A DNA stretch of 64,000 bases from Petaurus breviceps papuanus (taxonomy: Eukaryota; Chordata; Mammalia; Diprotodontia; Petauridae), in assembly GCA_028583685.1 (NCBI GenBank), contig JAMXIF010000058.1:12520165-12584164 (forward strand). Direction: 5' to 3'. The number at the start of each line of letters is the position of its first letter. The first letter of the stretch is position 1. A program made the translations under genes and the position numbers. This document shows positions 1 through 11,524 of the stretch, one piece after another. Below the pieces are notes generated by a model, which was not told the DNA's origin, did not search any database, and was given only the letters and a program-made list of their open reading frames with translations.

Positions 1-128
1 TTGTGAATTACAGGGCTAAGTGATCTACCAGGATTAAGATCTGGGGCGAGATCTGAATTGGCAAGAGTTTTCCTCATGCTGATGAAATCACAGATCCTTC
101 CCTGATTCATTGTTAAAAATTCTCTGAT

Positions 129-275
129 CTGGGGCAGCTAGGTGGTACAGTGAATAGAGCATCGGCCCTGGAGTCAGGAGAAACTGAGTTCAAATCTGAC
201 TTCAGACACTGAACACAAAAAACTAGCCATGTGACCTTGCCTTCTCCCCTCCAAAAAGCAAAAAAAAATTTTTTT
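129..275 (+). repeat. WSINE1-like tRNA-derived SINE
   Basis: The head ggggcagctaggtggtacag is followed by the core gagttcaaatc and an A/T tail. It is flanked by a perfect 11-bp target-site duplication, aattctctgat, at 118-128 and 276-286, as left by L1-type insertion. Confidence 0.9.
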
Positions 276-1850
276 AATTCTCTGATTTTTACAATAAGTC
301 ATGTGTAGTGATATTGTAGAAAATAGTTTAATCTCATAAATATGCCAAGCACTTTTCAGAATAGTGGGTAAACCTTGTTCCTATTTCATTGAACTTTTAA
401 TAGTTAGAATATTACCTGTCCTTGGTTATCTGTTGAGGTATCCTGCAACTCAGGAAAGAGTTAGCAAAATAAAATTGATTGACAGTAAACATTTTAAAAC
501 TCACCTTCTTTAGAGATTTTTGAGAAATGAATAGGATCTAACTTTTTTGGGGGTGGTCCTTCTTTAATCCTATTCAAAAACAGGAAATTGGGTTAAATGA
601 TCTCTTGACAAATCATCACTGATTTCCATTATGTGTAGAAGGCTTTTAATTTCTACTGAGTGTATTCTTTGGAAATAGTATGTCTTGTTAGAATGTGTTA
701 GAAAGAGATCTTGGTGAAAGATTAAGATTGTGTAAGAGACACTCATCTTAAGAGGCTGTTTTGACTAAAATCCACTCCTTTCTTTTTGGGGTTTTTTTTC
801 CTCCCTTCACCTCTTCCTTTCTCCCTTATACTTGGCTTCCTCTACTTATTCTCATTGGAGTAATTTGGATTGCTTTGATATTCCCTTTGAGTAATGATGC
901 AATAGGCTGGTAATTTTTCATGGGATTTCGGGGAAATTGTCAGAAACACTATAGGTTCAATGCTTGCTTCATTAGGAAGAAGTTGTTAGTAGGGGTTGAC
1001 ATGTTTTTGCTAAAATGACAAATCATTTTTCAATTTAGGACACTTAAAAATTTAATAGAACTTAAGCGTTGTTGGTTCCACCCAAGTTGCAGCTAAATAT
1101 GTCTGCTTGTCCTCTATAACCCCATTCCCATTTTTTTTCTCTGTTGCCAATTTTATAGTTTCTGTTTTACTCTGTAGAATTGTTTGATTATACACTGAAC
1201 CAGGAGCCTAAATAATTAAAATTGAGTTAAATTTATAGTGAATTTTTTGGTGTTACAGCAAAGACCAAAAATTTTTTCCTTGAAAGGTTATTCAGAATTT
1301 CTGCTAATTCCCCAAATATTATAAGTGAATTCTTATGACCAGTGAGTACATTTATCTACAATAAAATGGCAGAAGTGCCATTAAGTGGAATTTCATGAAT
1401 AAGAAAACTAGATGGAAGCCTCTCTCTTCATTACAATTGGGATGTTCATAAGTCTATTAATTTCAACCTATGACTTTCTTGCCATGACTTAAAAATAAGT
1501 TTTTGTTCTGGAGAACCAAACATCTCTAGTTTTCTTTTACTAGTGTCTGGTTGAAATGTTAGAGCCTTATTAGCTCCCTATTGCAGAGAACTAAAATCTA
1601 TAATTCAGGTCCCAAGAGGGAAAAATGATGACCTGGAAATTGGAAGCCACGAGTTTCAAGGTTTTCAAGTTGGATGTGAAAGAAGTGATTGTGTTTTGCT
1701 TTTATGTATACAGAAGCTGAAACAATTGTTTCCATTTCTTTGGGAAGCATTTTTTTTTCAGTATTGAAATCAGTTATTTTTTCCTCTGCTATATGGCTGA
1801 AAAATACGTCTTTTAACTAGAATCTCAAGTGCACTGGAAGAGTTTGAAGA

Positions 1851-1879
1851 GGGTGTTGGGGGTGGAGGGGGGGGTGGGG
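1851..1879 (+). other. Candidate G-quadruplex tract in NRF1 intron
   Basis: Four G runs of at least three (GGG, GGGGG, a run of eight and GGGG) are separated by loops of 1-4 bases, on the transcribed-sense strand. The motif rule is met; folding is not shown. Confidence 0.55.
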
Positions 1880-2039
1880 AACAGTGTTGGTTTGCAGATA
1901 CTTTTAGGAGAAGGAATGATAAGCTAAGAAAACAAGTTGATATCAGGTATTTATTTTTTTAACAGCAGCTTTCATGGGGTGTTCTGGTATTAGAGAATTT
2001 GAAGAGTAGGATAAATTTACACTATGTCTACAGAAATAA

Positions 2040-2236
2040 GGAGGCAATGTAATACAGTAGAAAGAGCACTACCTCTGGAGTCAGAGTGGCTTCAAATCTC
2101 GCCTCTAACCCATGTTAGCTTTATGACTTTAGTCAGATCATTAACCCTCTGGGTCTCAGTTGCATTATCTGTAAAATGTGAGAGTTGGGCTAAATGGCCT
2201 CTGAGATCCTTTTCCAACTCTAGAGATATAATCCAG
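2040..2236 (+). repeat. CORE-SINE (THER1/MIR-like)
   Basis: A degraded tRNA-like head (cagtagaaagagcactacct) is followed by tctgtaaaatg and the typical 3' stretch ggcctctgagatcc and ccaactcta. No clear target duplication is visible, so it is old. Confidence 0.8.
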
Positions 2237-2802
2237 TGAGCCTAATTTTAACTATAAAGTGTGAAGCCTGATTTTTAACAACATGAGAACATTTTTTTTT
2301 AACAACATGAAAACACATGAGAAATTTTATACCAGGAGTGCTACATTTTAAAGTAGTCACCTTGGGAAGATTATCACTGATTTCAACACTTTCGCTATTA
2401 CTCAAAACATTTTTGACTCTTCTTTTTTGGAATTGCCATCAGAGCAAATTTTCAGGTCATAAAAGACTTTATAATCAGTGTTAAGCCCCAAACTGATGTT
2501 GCCCTATTATCGTTTAACTATTTTTTCAGGCATGTGATACCAGATGAATTTTGATTCTTTCCAAAAATTCAATCTGTCCTCAGAAGACAAAGATTTGCCA
2601 CTGTTGAGGACATTCAAAAGAATGTGACACAGTCTCTAAAGGGATTTCCAAAAAGAGGAGTGCCGTACAATCAGAATATTAATCATAATTATGGCTCTGA
2701 GGTATTGCAACATGCTGAGTTGTCAGAGAATGATTAAATTATGCTGCCCAGGGTTCTCCACTATCTCTGTCAAAGCATAAGATAGTATGGAATTATATAG
2801 TA

Positions 2803-2913
2803 TTTGTTGTTTTGTTGTTTTTCAGATGTATCTGACTCTTCACGACCCTATTTGGGTTTATCTTGGCAAAGATAGTAGAATAGTTTGTCATTTCCTTCTC
2901 CAGCTCATATATA
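2803..2913 (-). repeat. SINE fragment with RTE-type tail
   Basis: Read on the minus strand, it shows the gagaaggaaatg and tttgccaaga motifs and a 'gggtcgtgaagagtc'-like 3' part, ending in AAC repeats. This is the tail shared by marsupial tRNA-RTE SINEs. The head is missing. Confidence 0.7.
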
Positions 2914-2984
2914 GTATAATATTATTGAATTCTATAATTTTAAACCAAGAAAGAGAACTAGTATTTTTTATTTGTTGGTTTTTT

Positions 2985-3325
2985 TTTTTTAGTTTTCAAC
3001 ATTCATTTCCATAAGATTTTGAGTTATAAATTTTCTCCCCGTCTTTCCCCCTACCCCCACCCCAAGATAGTGAGTCTACTGAATACCCCTTCCCCCAATC
3101 TGCTCTCTCTCATATCCTCTGCCATTCACCCTCTAACTTTCTAGTAGGGCAAGATGGATTTCTATACCCCAGTGCCCATATATCTTATTTCCCAGTTGCA
3201 TATAAAAAATAATTTTTTTTAACATTTGTTTTTAAAACTTTGATTTCTACATTCTCTGCTTCCCTCCTCACCCAGCCCCACTGGGAAGATAAGCAATTCA
3301 ATATAGGTTGATTTATTTGGTTCTT
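2985..3325 (-). repeat. HAL1 3' end, minus orientation
   Basis: The reverse complement matches the 3' end of the HAL1 at 44517-47374 block by block. Shared blocks include agattttgagtta, ccaatctgctctctc, tagggca.g.tggat and ctgggaa.ataag. It is therefore a 5'-truncated older copy of the same family, about 340 bp. Confidence 0.75.
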
Positions 3326-3667
3326 TAAAGAAGGGAATGTGAAAATAACCATCCTCCATTTAATTGCCCTCCTTCTTTAGAGGTCTTTTGGAAACTGCAG
3401 CTTACCTAGCCTAAGAAAATAAGTTTGCATGAATGTGCAGGTAGAAGTGAAAAGATGGGTACTTTGATAGCTCTATGACCTTATTGATTTGGATACTCCA
3501 TCCCAACCTTCTCACCCTCTGTGACTCTGGGTCATATTCTCTCAAAAATCTGGTACCCACCCAACTTGCTAGGGTCCTTGTACAACCCTTGACATGTCAT
3601 CAGTCCTGGTGGGACGTTGGACTGTCAACTCTCAGTCTTGATATATGACCAGCCCGTTTTCTTTCCC

Positions 3668-3915
3668 AGGCATAGGTGGCAGAATGAGTAGAGAGCTAGA
3701 TTGGATCAGGAAGACCTGGTTTGAATCCTGCCTCAGACACTTAGGAGCTTTGTGGTCCCAGGCAAGTCACTTACCCTCTCTCAAACTCAGTCTCCTCATC
3801 TGTAAACTGGGAGAATAATACCATCTACCTGAGAGAGTTATTGGGAGTGTAAAATGAGATAATATATATAAAGCACTTAGCAGACTTTAAATGGCTATAC
3901 AGATGTTAGCTATTG
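3668..3915 (+). repeat. MIR-like CORE-SINE
   Basis: It has the full MIR layout: a tRNA-like head, cctggtttgaatcctgcctc, the core caggcaagtcacttaccctc, ctcatctgtaaactggg, and the 3' part gagataatatatataaagca. Confidence 0.85.
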
Positions 3916-4344
3916 TTATTATATAACACAACCAGTTGTCTGATGATCCCTGTCCTCTGCACTTCTTTGTTGGTGACATGTTGCAGCCCATTCTATTACT
4001 TCTCCCTTGTCTTTTGGTTAACTAGCAGCTGTACTTTTTGTGTGTATTTTGTGACTTACAGCCATTCGTTATCAACAGAATATGGCAGCATTTTGAGTTA
4101 ACCAGTCAAATGCTTTTTTATTATCAATCTAGCAACCTAACTTTTTTGTTTTTTTAACTTTTAAAAACATGCTTGTTTTTAAGCATGGTGAGATTTTTGT
4201 GTTCTTTATCATTTTCATGGAATACAGTCGATTGTGTGGCTGTAAAGATAAGGAATTTCATTTGTGAAAGCCTTGGTATTCTCTTCTTATACTTTCAGCA
4301 ATGATGCCCTTGATGTATGTGTGGGTTGTTCTCAAAAAGATTTT

Positions 4345-4540
4345 AAGTAAACCCAAGGACTGCAATTACTAAAATAAAGACTCACTGACAAAAACTGCTG
4401 GGAAAATTCCAAAGCTGCCTGGCATAAATTAATTTTAGACAACATCTTACACCCTAAACCCATAATAACCTTTATTTGCATACATGACCTAGATATAAAA
4501 GTTCTTATCACAACTAAATTATAGTTCCATTGAGTTACTA
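4345..4540 (+). repeat. L1 ORF2 fragment
   Basis: The motifs gacaaaaactgctgggaaaa, acatcttacaccctaaaccc and acatgacctagatataaaag are diagnostic for the 3' part of mammalian L1 ORF2. The copy is old and truncated. Confidence 0.8.
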
Positions 4541-4591
4541 ATTCTATTAACTAAGGACCAGTCTAGCTAAATGGAGAGAGGCCTATCTCTG

Positions 4592-4595
<4 letters not shown>

Positions 4596-4652
<57 letters not shown>

Positions 4653-4653
4653 A
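4596..4653. repeat. (TA)n/(GA)n compound microsatellite
   Basis: About 30 bases of TA dinucleotides run directly into about 26 bases of GA dinucleotides. Confidence 0.97.
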
Positions 4654-5007
4654 GCTGAAGGGAAATATATCAAACTGAGGACCTTTTTTGTATTTTTCTT
4701 TGCTTCATGAGATGACATTGGTATACTATTCAGCATTCCGGCCATAAACTTCTTCATACTTAGCTGGTCTGGATCCTTGAAGGCAAACAGCCTGCACTTG
4801 AAGCCATTGCTGCATAGTAGAATCTGACAGAATCTACACTTCACTAACACAGCATATGAGAATCCAGGGTCCCTCAGACCTCAAAATGAGGCATTGGAGT
4901 AGGGCTTTTTGGAGAAATAGAAGTATAGATATAGGTACCTATATATTTTTAGAGATCATCTCTCTCCCTGGGGGTATCTATTACATCTGTCTAAAATTCT
5001 GTTCATC

Positions 5008-5196
5008 AAAAAAATAGTAATAATAAATAAAAAAGGGGCAACTAGGTGGCACAGTGAATGGAGCACCAGCCCTAGAGTCAGGAGGACCTGAATTCAAATT
5101 CAGCCCCAGACACTTGACACTAGCTATGTGACCTTAGGCAAGTCACTAACCCCAATTGTCTTGTTTCCCCCCCCTCCAAAAATAAATAGATTAATT
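5008..5196 (+). repeat. WSINE1-like SINE with A-rich leader
   Basis: The SINE head ggggcaactaggtggcacag starts at 5035. The perfect 14-bp duplication aaattctgttcatc (4994-5007 and 5197-5210) instead places the insertion start at 5008, leaving 27 A/T-rich bases before the head. It is inserted in the minus-strand L1. Confidence 0.9.
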
Positions 5197-5845
5197 AAAT
5201 TCTGTTCATCTCCCTAATTTATTTCTTGTTTATTTTATGATTAGATTTATCTAAGTCTGAGAGAGGATAAATAGAGGTGTGTCACTATTATAGTTTTACT
5301 GTATATTTCTTCCTGTAACTTGTTTAACTTTTCCCTTAGAATTTAGATACTACTCCATTTGGTGCATATATATTCAGTGTTGATATTAATTTAGTCTCTA
5401 TGGTAACTATTAGTAAAATGTATTTTCCCTGTTTATTTCTTTTAATTAGTCTAATTTTGTTTTTGCTTTGTCTGAAATCGTGATTGCTACTCCTACATTT
5501 TTATTTCAGCTAAAGCATAAATGGATTCTGCTTTAGCCCTTTATTTTAACTCAGTAAGTATCTTTCTGTTTCAAGTGTCTCCCTAATCTGTTTGCAGGTT
5601 GGTTGTTTTTCCTATGAACCATCTCACATTTTCTTCTGTTTTTATTTTCCTTCAGCCTTTTGACTTTTTAAAAAAAAAATTCTTGATGTTTAATCAAGTC
5701 ATTAGCTTCTACATGGCCAATTCCAGTTTTCAGAGTTATTTTCTTCAGTAAGGGTTTGTATTTCTTTTTACCAGGTTGTTAATTCTCTTTTCACCTTTCA
5801 TAGCTCTTATTTCTTTTCCCTTCTTTCCTCTGTCTCTCTCATTTA

Positions 5846-5848
<3 letters not shown>

Positions 5849-5876
<28 letters not shown>

Positions 5877-5925
5877 CACACACACTAAAGTTGAAAAAAA
5901 AAATGAATATATATATATATAACAT
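5849..5925. repeat. (TG)n/(TA)n microsatellite
   Basis: A TG repeat of about 22 bases is followed by tatatacacacacac, an A-rich break and a short TA repeat. Confidence 0.95.
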
Positions 5926-7924
5926 ACTAAGTTGAAAAAACAACTCTTTAAGTCTTCTAGAAATTCTCATTGGGCTTGTGTCCGATCTTAAATTTTTCTT
6001 TGAGGCTTTGCTTGTCCATGTTTTCAAGTCATTGTCTTTTCTGTTTGTATCTTGAATTCCACTTTCACCATAGTAACTTACTCTTTATGGTCAGGTTCTT
6101 TTTTTTGTTTACTCTTTCTTCTATCCTACTTTTTTACTTTGGACTTCATGGGCACCATTCAGTTCTGGGGGAAATGTCTAGTCTGAGCTTTTGTTTTTCT
6201 GCAAACTTCTGTTGCTTTCATAACTCAGTATCTGTGGGATGTACAAGTTTTCAGTGCTCCCAAAGTGGGGTGATCTAGGGAGATTTCTGTTGACTGCACT
6301 CTTGAGCTCATCTCTACATGTTTCTGACCCCAGGATTGACTTGTGTGTAGATGAGTTTCAGTAGACTGATGCTGGATTCATTTACTGTTAGGCCACTGAG
6401 AGGTACTGCAGGTTCAGAATGACTTAAATGGTGATTCTTCTTTGGTCTGGGACACTCATGCCCTAGTTACTCCATTTCTAGGCTTATGTGTGGCTAAAGG
6501 CTAGAATTGAACTCAGTGTTAACACAGCTCCATTTTTGGAATAGAACTTGTTCTGTGCTTAGTACTCATCTAAGGCCCACCCTTACTTGCAGCTGCTTCT
6601 CTTGGCCCTGGATCTGTGACTCAGAACTGGGTACTGGCTGACAGCTGCAAGATGGTACCTGTTCCTGCATCCTGTCCTGGTGCTTCCTGCACTGGCACTC
6701 TATCTTGTCCTGCTTTCTATCCCTGATTGCTAGAATGCTTTCCAGTGCTACTATGATGTCCCTGTGCACATAGCCACCCCCCTTGACTAGCATCTATAGA
6801 CCTCTCTGTTTCCTTAAGTAGCCTTGTGCTTAAAAAAAAATGACTCGCTCAGATTTTTTTCTTGGCTTTCCCAACTAGAATTTGATTTCCTAGACACATT
6901 TCCTAGGTTGTTGTGGAGAAGGTGTGCTGGGGAGCTAGGCAAAAATGCTTCCTCTCACTTTACCATCTTGACTCCAACACCACTGCATCTATCAAAAATG
7001 ATATAGTAAAAATTGTTACATGCCCTTTATGTAAAGGAGAATGAAATTTAGAGCAAATCTTGTTTGGTTTCAATGTGCAGTCCACATTTAACGCTTTGAA
7101 AGAAAAAAGCTAGTGGTGGGTCACTTACTCCATGTTTAGAGCAGGCCACTGTGATTATGGTGTGGTCTCAAACTGTAGAGAGATTATCCTTTTCAACTTG
7201 GCCAATTACCAGGGATAGAACTGGTTAAATACATGGAACAGGGAGTTGAGGGAGGCTGTAGGACAAACTTGTAGCTCTGCATTCCAAAGTTTTTGAGCTG
7301 AAATTAAATCTTACTTTGTACTAAATGTAGGATAGGACCATGTCATCACATTTGATATGCAAAACTTGATTGGAATGTATTATCATGAGTGAAGGTCTCT
7401 CATTTGTAACTGACAGCTTTCAAACCTTTTCCCCTGTGCTAACTCAAAAGTCCTCAGAGGGGCTGCCAAACATGTGGTTTTAACTATCATATAGTCTTTT
7501 AAATCTCAAGCAATACCCCATACTTGTCATTTTAACTACTGAAATAAATATATGGACTTTGTATTTTTAAAAGAATGGTATTCAATTTTCTTAATAAAAA
7601 AGTTGGAATTGGCAAAGTATGACAAATCACTAGCCATCTGGCCTTCCTTTCCTGGAGCAGCATAACCTTTACTCTTTCTAAAGTGTCCAATTGAAGCTTT
7701 CACTACTGAAAAGTGTTTAAGCACCTCATTGTACATGAACCTGCACACTAGGCCATCAGAAACGAATTCAGGAAACAAGTGCTCATTCCTATGACAGACA
7801 GTATAGTCATTTGAAAAGAAATAGAAGAATGAAAACATTATGCTTGCTTAATAGAAACTATAATATTTTAATTACACGCATGTCACTGGCGAATGCATTT
7901 TAAGAGGGTAGATTAGAAGAGATA

Positions 7925-8845
7925 TGTAGTTAGGCATATAGAGAAAGGGGCATTTATTTACATAAATAGGTACATACTGAAGGAATAGAAGGTACATTTG
8001 GGAAGGAGGGCACTAGCAACTGAGGAAGTCAGAAAAGGTCTCATGTAGAAAGTGGAGCTTAAGCAGAGTTTTGAGGGAAACGAGGGCTTTTCAAAGATAG
8101 AAGTGAGATGGGACTTCATTCCACACGTGGGGGACAGCCATTCCAAAAGTATAGAGTTAGAAGATGAAGTGTCAGGTGTAGCAAGGATAGCAAGGAGGCA
8201 TGTCCAGCTAGACCACAGATATAATAAGATATATAATAAGATTGCAAAGATAGTTTGGAGCAGGTTTTGAAGGGCTTTAAAAGCTAAGCTGAGGAGCTTA
8301 TATTTGATCTAGGAAGCAATAGAAAACCCACTGGAGTTAACCAAGCAGGGAAGTAATGTGATCTTTGGAAAAATCACCCTTGCCAGCTGTGTGGAGGGTG
8401 GATTGTGGAGGAGAGGAGAAGACCTATGGTAGGGATATTAATTACAAGACTGTTAGAATAATCCAAATGGGAAATAATGAGGGTCAAAATGAGGGTGGTA
8501 GCCATGGAAGTAGAGGAAAGGGGACAGATATGAGGTGGGAAGGTAGAATTGATCAGATTTGGCAACTTGTTTGGATACGTGGAGTTAGGGATAGTGAGAA
8601 GTCATCTTGGCCCTGAGGTTGCAAACCTGGGTGACTGAAAGGAAGATAATGTGTTGGAGGAAAAGATAATAGGCTCAGTTTTAGACATGTTGAGTTTGAG
8701 CTGCCTGTGAGACATTGAGTTTGAAGTATCTAATAGACAGTTGCAGATGTACGAACAGAGGTCAGGAGAGACCAGGGGTGGACATGTAGGTTTGGAAGTC
8801 ACCTGCATAGAGGTGATAATTAAGCCCTTGGGAGCTAATGAGGTA
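7925..8845 (-). repeat. L2 LINE fragment, minus orientation (5' side of insertion)
   Basis: The reverse complement encodes L2 ORF2 C-terminal remnants such as LNMSKTEPIIF and LIISHLDYSNSL, plus the nearby L2 3' sequence. Its continuation is at 9389-9525 beyond an inserted element. Confidence 0.8.
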
Positions 8846-9380
8846 TAATGGGAATGGGAATTGAAGATCTTCCCTGCCCCTGAATAGACCTAGGTGGGAG
8901 CTTGAAGACCTCCCCTGCTGAAGGGTGCAGCAGAGCCCACAGGAAGCTTCCCTGCTGTGAAGATAAACTCTATCCCCAAATAGGCTAAATATAGTCACAT
9001 GGAACCTGTGGTGGGAAGAATTTGCTGAAGGAAAGCAGAGCCCACAGGAAGCTGGTGAGAGCTAGTGAGATGGTGGGAGAGAGAGGAGCTCAGGCAAGGA
9101 GATAGAGAGGTTTGTGAGTAAATATTGATCTTGTATTGGTTTGTGGGAAGGCTGAAGGATGCTGTGGCTCTCAGCGTTATTGTGGCTTCTGAATATCTTT
9201 GGTACTGTGGTGGAATCAGCTTACTGTTTTTGGGATTCAGTTTTCTGGTGTCTAAATAATGCTTCAGTTCTGTCTTCTATCTGGAGAATTTGGTACATTT
9301 TGCGATCAAATGTCACACGATACTTATAGTAAAAATCTTTATTGTGATCATGGGCATTGTAAATATTGCATTGGCTCTAC
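8846..9380. mobile_element. Unrecognised 535-bp insertion in L2 (possible solo LTR)
   Basis: L2 sequence is interrupted exactly between two copies of atgaggta (8838-8845 and 9381-9388), which marks a mobile insertion. The insert carries a 20-bp internal duplication (agcagagcccacaggaagct at 8929-8948 and 9034-9053) and shows no long open frame. Length and texture suggest a solo retroviral-type LTR fossil. The ends do not show the usual TG...CA, and an 8-bp duplication would fit a hAT element better, so the class is open. Confidence 0.5.
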
Positions 9381-9388
9381 ATGAGGTA

Positions 9389-9525
9389 CCTAGGAAGAGA
9401 ATACAGAGAGGGAATAGAAAAAAGCTCAGTGCAGAACTTAGGGGGCCACCACTGTTTGGAGGATATGGGTGATGGAGTAGCAAAGAAGGCTGAGAAGAGT
9501 GATCAGACAGTAGCAGTGTAATACT
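9389..9525 (-). repeat. L2 LINE fragment, minus orientation (continuation)
   Basis: It continues the L2 of 7925-8845. Its aaagaaggctgagaag motif also occurs, as aaagaagactgagaag, in the minus-strand L2 at 30515-31500. Confidence 0.7.
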
Positions 9526-9639
9526 AGGTCTGAGGGGCTCGAGACAGGGTCAGGATTTCATTGACTGCCAAGAATTTCACACATAGAATTTAAGCACAGT
9601 GATCCTTGAGGAGATAGATGGCTCCATTGTTCTCTTTTT

Positions 9640-9712
9640 ATCCTAGAGCAGAGTGCCTGAGATATAGTAGGCACTCAATAAGTGTTTGTTGGGTTTCAGT
9701 GAATTGAACTTG
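9640..9712 (+). repeat. L2 3' terminus
   Basis: The L2 tail motif gtaggcactcaataagtgtt is followed by a decayed gaattgaa repeat. Confidence 0.75.
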
Positions 9713-10080
9713 ACTGTGAAGGAAAGGAAAAAGATGGAATAGTAGTAGCTCAAGAGTGCAAGGGTCCAATTTTAGTATCTTGAGAATTAGTGTAAATTGA
9801 ATATGTCTCTATCCTAAAGGGAAGAAGCCAGTGAAAATGAAGTTCTTGGGTAGGTCAGAGAGGAAGTGACTACATTGCAGGAAAAAGGACTGTGACCTTA
9901 TTGAGAAGGAAGATCATCTTCCTTTAGGTAAAAGGGAAGAAAACGGGGGCAGAGGTTCAGTGAAAGGGAATAGAAGCATTCCTCTCACTCCCAAGGTTTT
10001 AAGATAGTCATCTATCTATCCATGTGAACTGAGGGAAATAGTGGCACAGGTAATATAGGATAGACTGTAGTAAAAATGTG

Positions 10081-10092
10081 TGTGCATGCGCT
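10081..10092 (+). promoter_or_regulatory. Near-consensus NRF1-type binding site (candidate)
   Basis: tgtgcatgcgct matches 10 of 12 positions of the NRF1 palindrome YGCGCAYGCGCR. The differences are C to T at position 3, as from CpG decay, and T at the last position. It lies in an intron of NRF1 itself. This could be chance. Confidence 0.25.
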
Positions 10093-11364
10093 CGCACATT
10101 AAGCCAATTAAATTTAATTAAACCATGATCTGAATTCTGACCATGTGCTTCTTCATTCTGCCTCCCTTGTTCAATTTAATCCTCTTTCCCTCGGTACTTG
10201 GGACGGGCAGCCAACTCCATTTTAGCCCTCAGCTGAGTTCAGACCTCTTTTCTGTTCGCTGTCCGAATGGTTCATAACTTCAGTAGGACCTATGGAGGTA
10301 AATGTTCTTTGAAAAACCTTTTCTTGGCATTTGAGCTTGAGGATAGGTGAGGAATCTCAAACTTCCCAAGCTGTGGGCTGTGTGCAGAGTAAAAATAAAG
10401 AGGGGGGGGAGTAAAAGCTCAAAAGTACAAGATTTGCAATGATAATACATTGGGGGATAAAATAAATTCCTCCTAGCATGTCTTGAGTTGTCATTTAATC
10501 TTGATTGGGTTACAACAGCAAAAACTTTGGGAAATCTTCACTTAAAATTTTCTGTAGCTTCTACATTAACTTGACTTTTGATACTCCCCTCCCCCCAGCA
10601 CAAATGCATCTGATGTTTTGTTCTCTGCCCAGTCTGATATAAAGTGGAACATTTTTTAGAACGATGCTATCTGATGCTTTGGGATGGGATCGTTGAGCCT
10701 AAATTTCAGAATGTCCTGTCTGATCTCTCCCTTAATCTGGGTTGCCTAAGGCAGAATAGATTGGTATAATAGGCCCTAGAAACCTGTTCTAGCCCCTTAA
10801 AATGCCAATTAAAGAAAGTCTTCATGCTTAAGCTTTAACTTTGCTGTTCCTGTTGATTGTCTCCCCAGTGGATTAAATGCAAACCCATCTTAACAAGTTT
10901 CTTGAGTATCCTGTGCCTCTGAAACTCTCTAGGACCAGTAATTAATCAGTCTAGTAATGAGAAGTACAATATAGAATCCTGGAAAAGAGCCATTTAACTC
11001 TTTCACCCCTTGGCAGTCAGTTTTTCTTTGCTTTTATTGATTATTAAGGGAGTCTGGCACTACTGATGGGTGGCCTATGTAAAAGTGGGTTGAATTCAAG
11101 GAATTTATGGGAATGGTGTGATGTAAGTTTGCCCTCCTGAATGTAAATAATACTTTTATATCTTTGTGAACTCGTATGCCAAAAAAGTTCCTAACACCTT
11201 GTCCTTGACACTCTCAAATGGTTCAGCATCAGAAACTAATAGGATTTTATCTGTGGAAATGACCTTAGAGAAGAGGCATTACTCTCTGCTTTGTTGCTGT
11301 ACCCTAAGGATCACAGGACCTTTCCATCTGATCTGCAGCTGAAACCTTCCATATGCATTATCTC

Positions 11365-11490
11365 CCCCCTTAGAATGTGAGCTTCTGGAGAGCAAGGACT
11401 GTCTTTTCTCTTTGTATTGTCCAAATTTGACACACAGTGCTTGGCACATAATAAGCACTTAATGAATGATAAATAAAAGATTTCACATAC
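11365..11490 (+). repeat. L2 3' end
   Basis: It shows tagaatgtgagcttctggag, caaggactgtctttt and gcttggcacataataagcac, the order of the L2 3' UTR and tail. Confidence 0.85.
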
Positions 11491-11524
11491 TTAACATCAG
11501 CCATTATATCACGACTCACCTTGT

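Larger units (their letters stand above)
4880..6985 (-). repeat. Old L1, minus orientation, internally rearranged, split by a SINE
   Basis: On the minus strand the 5' end near 6985 begins gagtcaagatgg, the same start as the HAL1 at 44517. About 6070-6985 looks like 5' UTR. About 5660-6060 contains ORF1 coiled-coil remnants (aagctaatgac, cf. EANDF). About 5220-5640 is ORF2-like (antisense ctaattttgtttttgctttg). Most of the element between ORF1 and this ORF2 piece is missing. A SINE interrupts it at 5008-5196. Confidence 0.7.

Noticed and set aside
131-230. tRNA-like sequence as a tRNA gene
   Set aside because: This and similar hits are heads of tRNA-derived SINEs with A-rich tails and target duplications.
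4563-4850. 95-codon minus-strand frame, coding-like upstream part (GFKCRLFAFKDPDQLSMKKF)
   Set aside because: It ends in a (TA)n(GA)n microsatellite, resembles no family I can name, and the surrounding sequence is decayed L1. A retrocopy fragment is possible but unsupported.
5849-5925. TG/TA repeats as a CRISPR-like or regulatory array
   Set aside because: Plain dinucleotide microsatellite, no spacers.
7536-7838. 100-codon minus-strand frame
   Set aside because: No recognisable domain, no splice or promoter context; a chance frame in AT-rich intron is the simpler reading.
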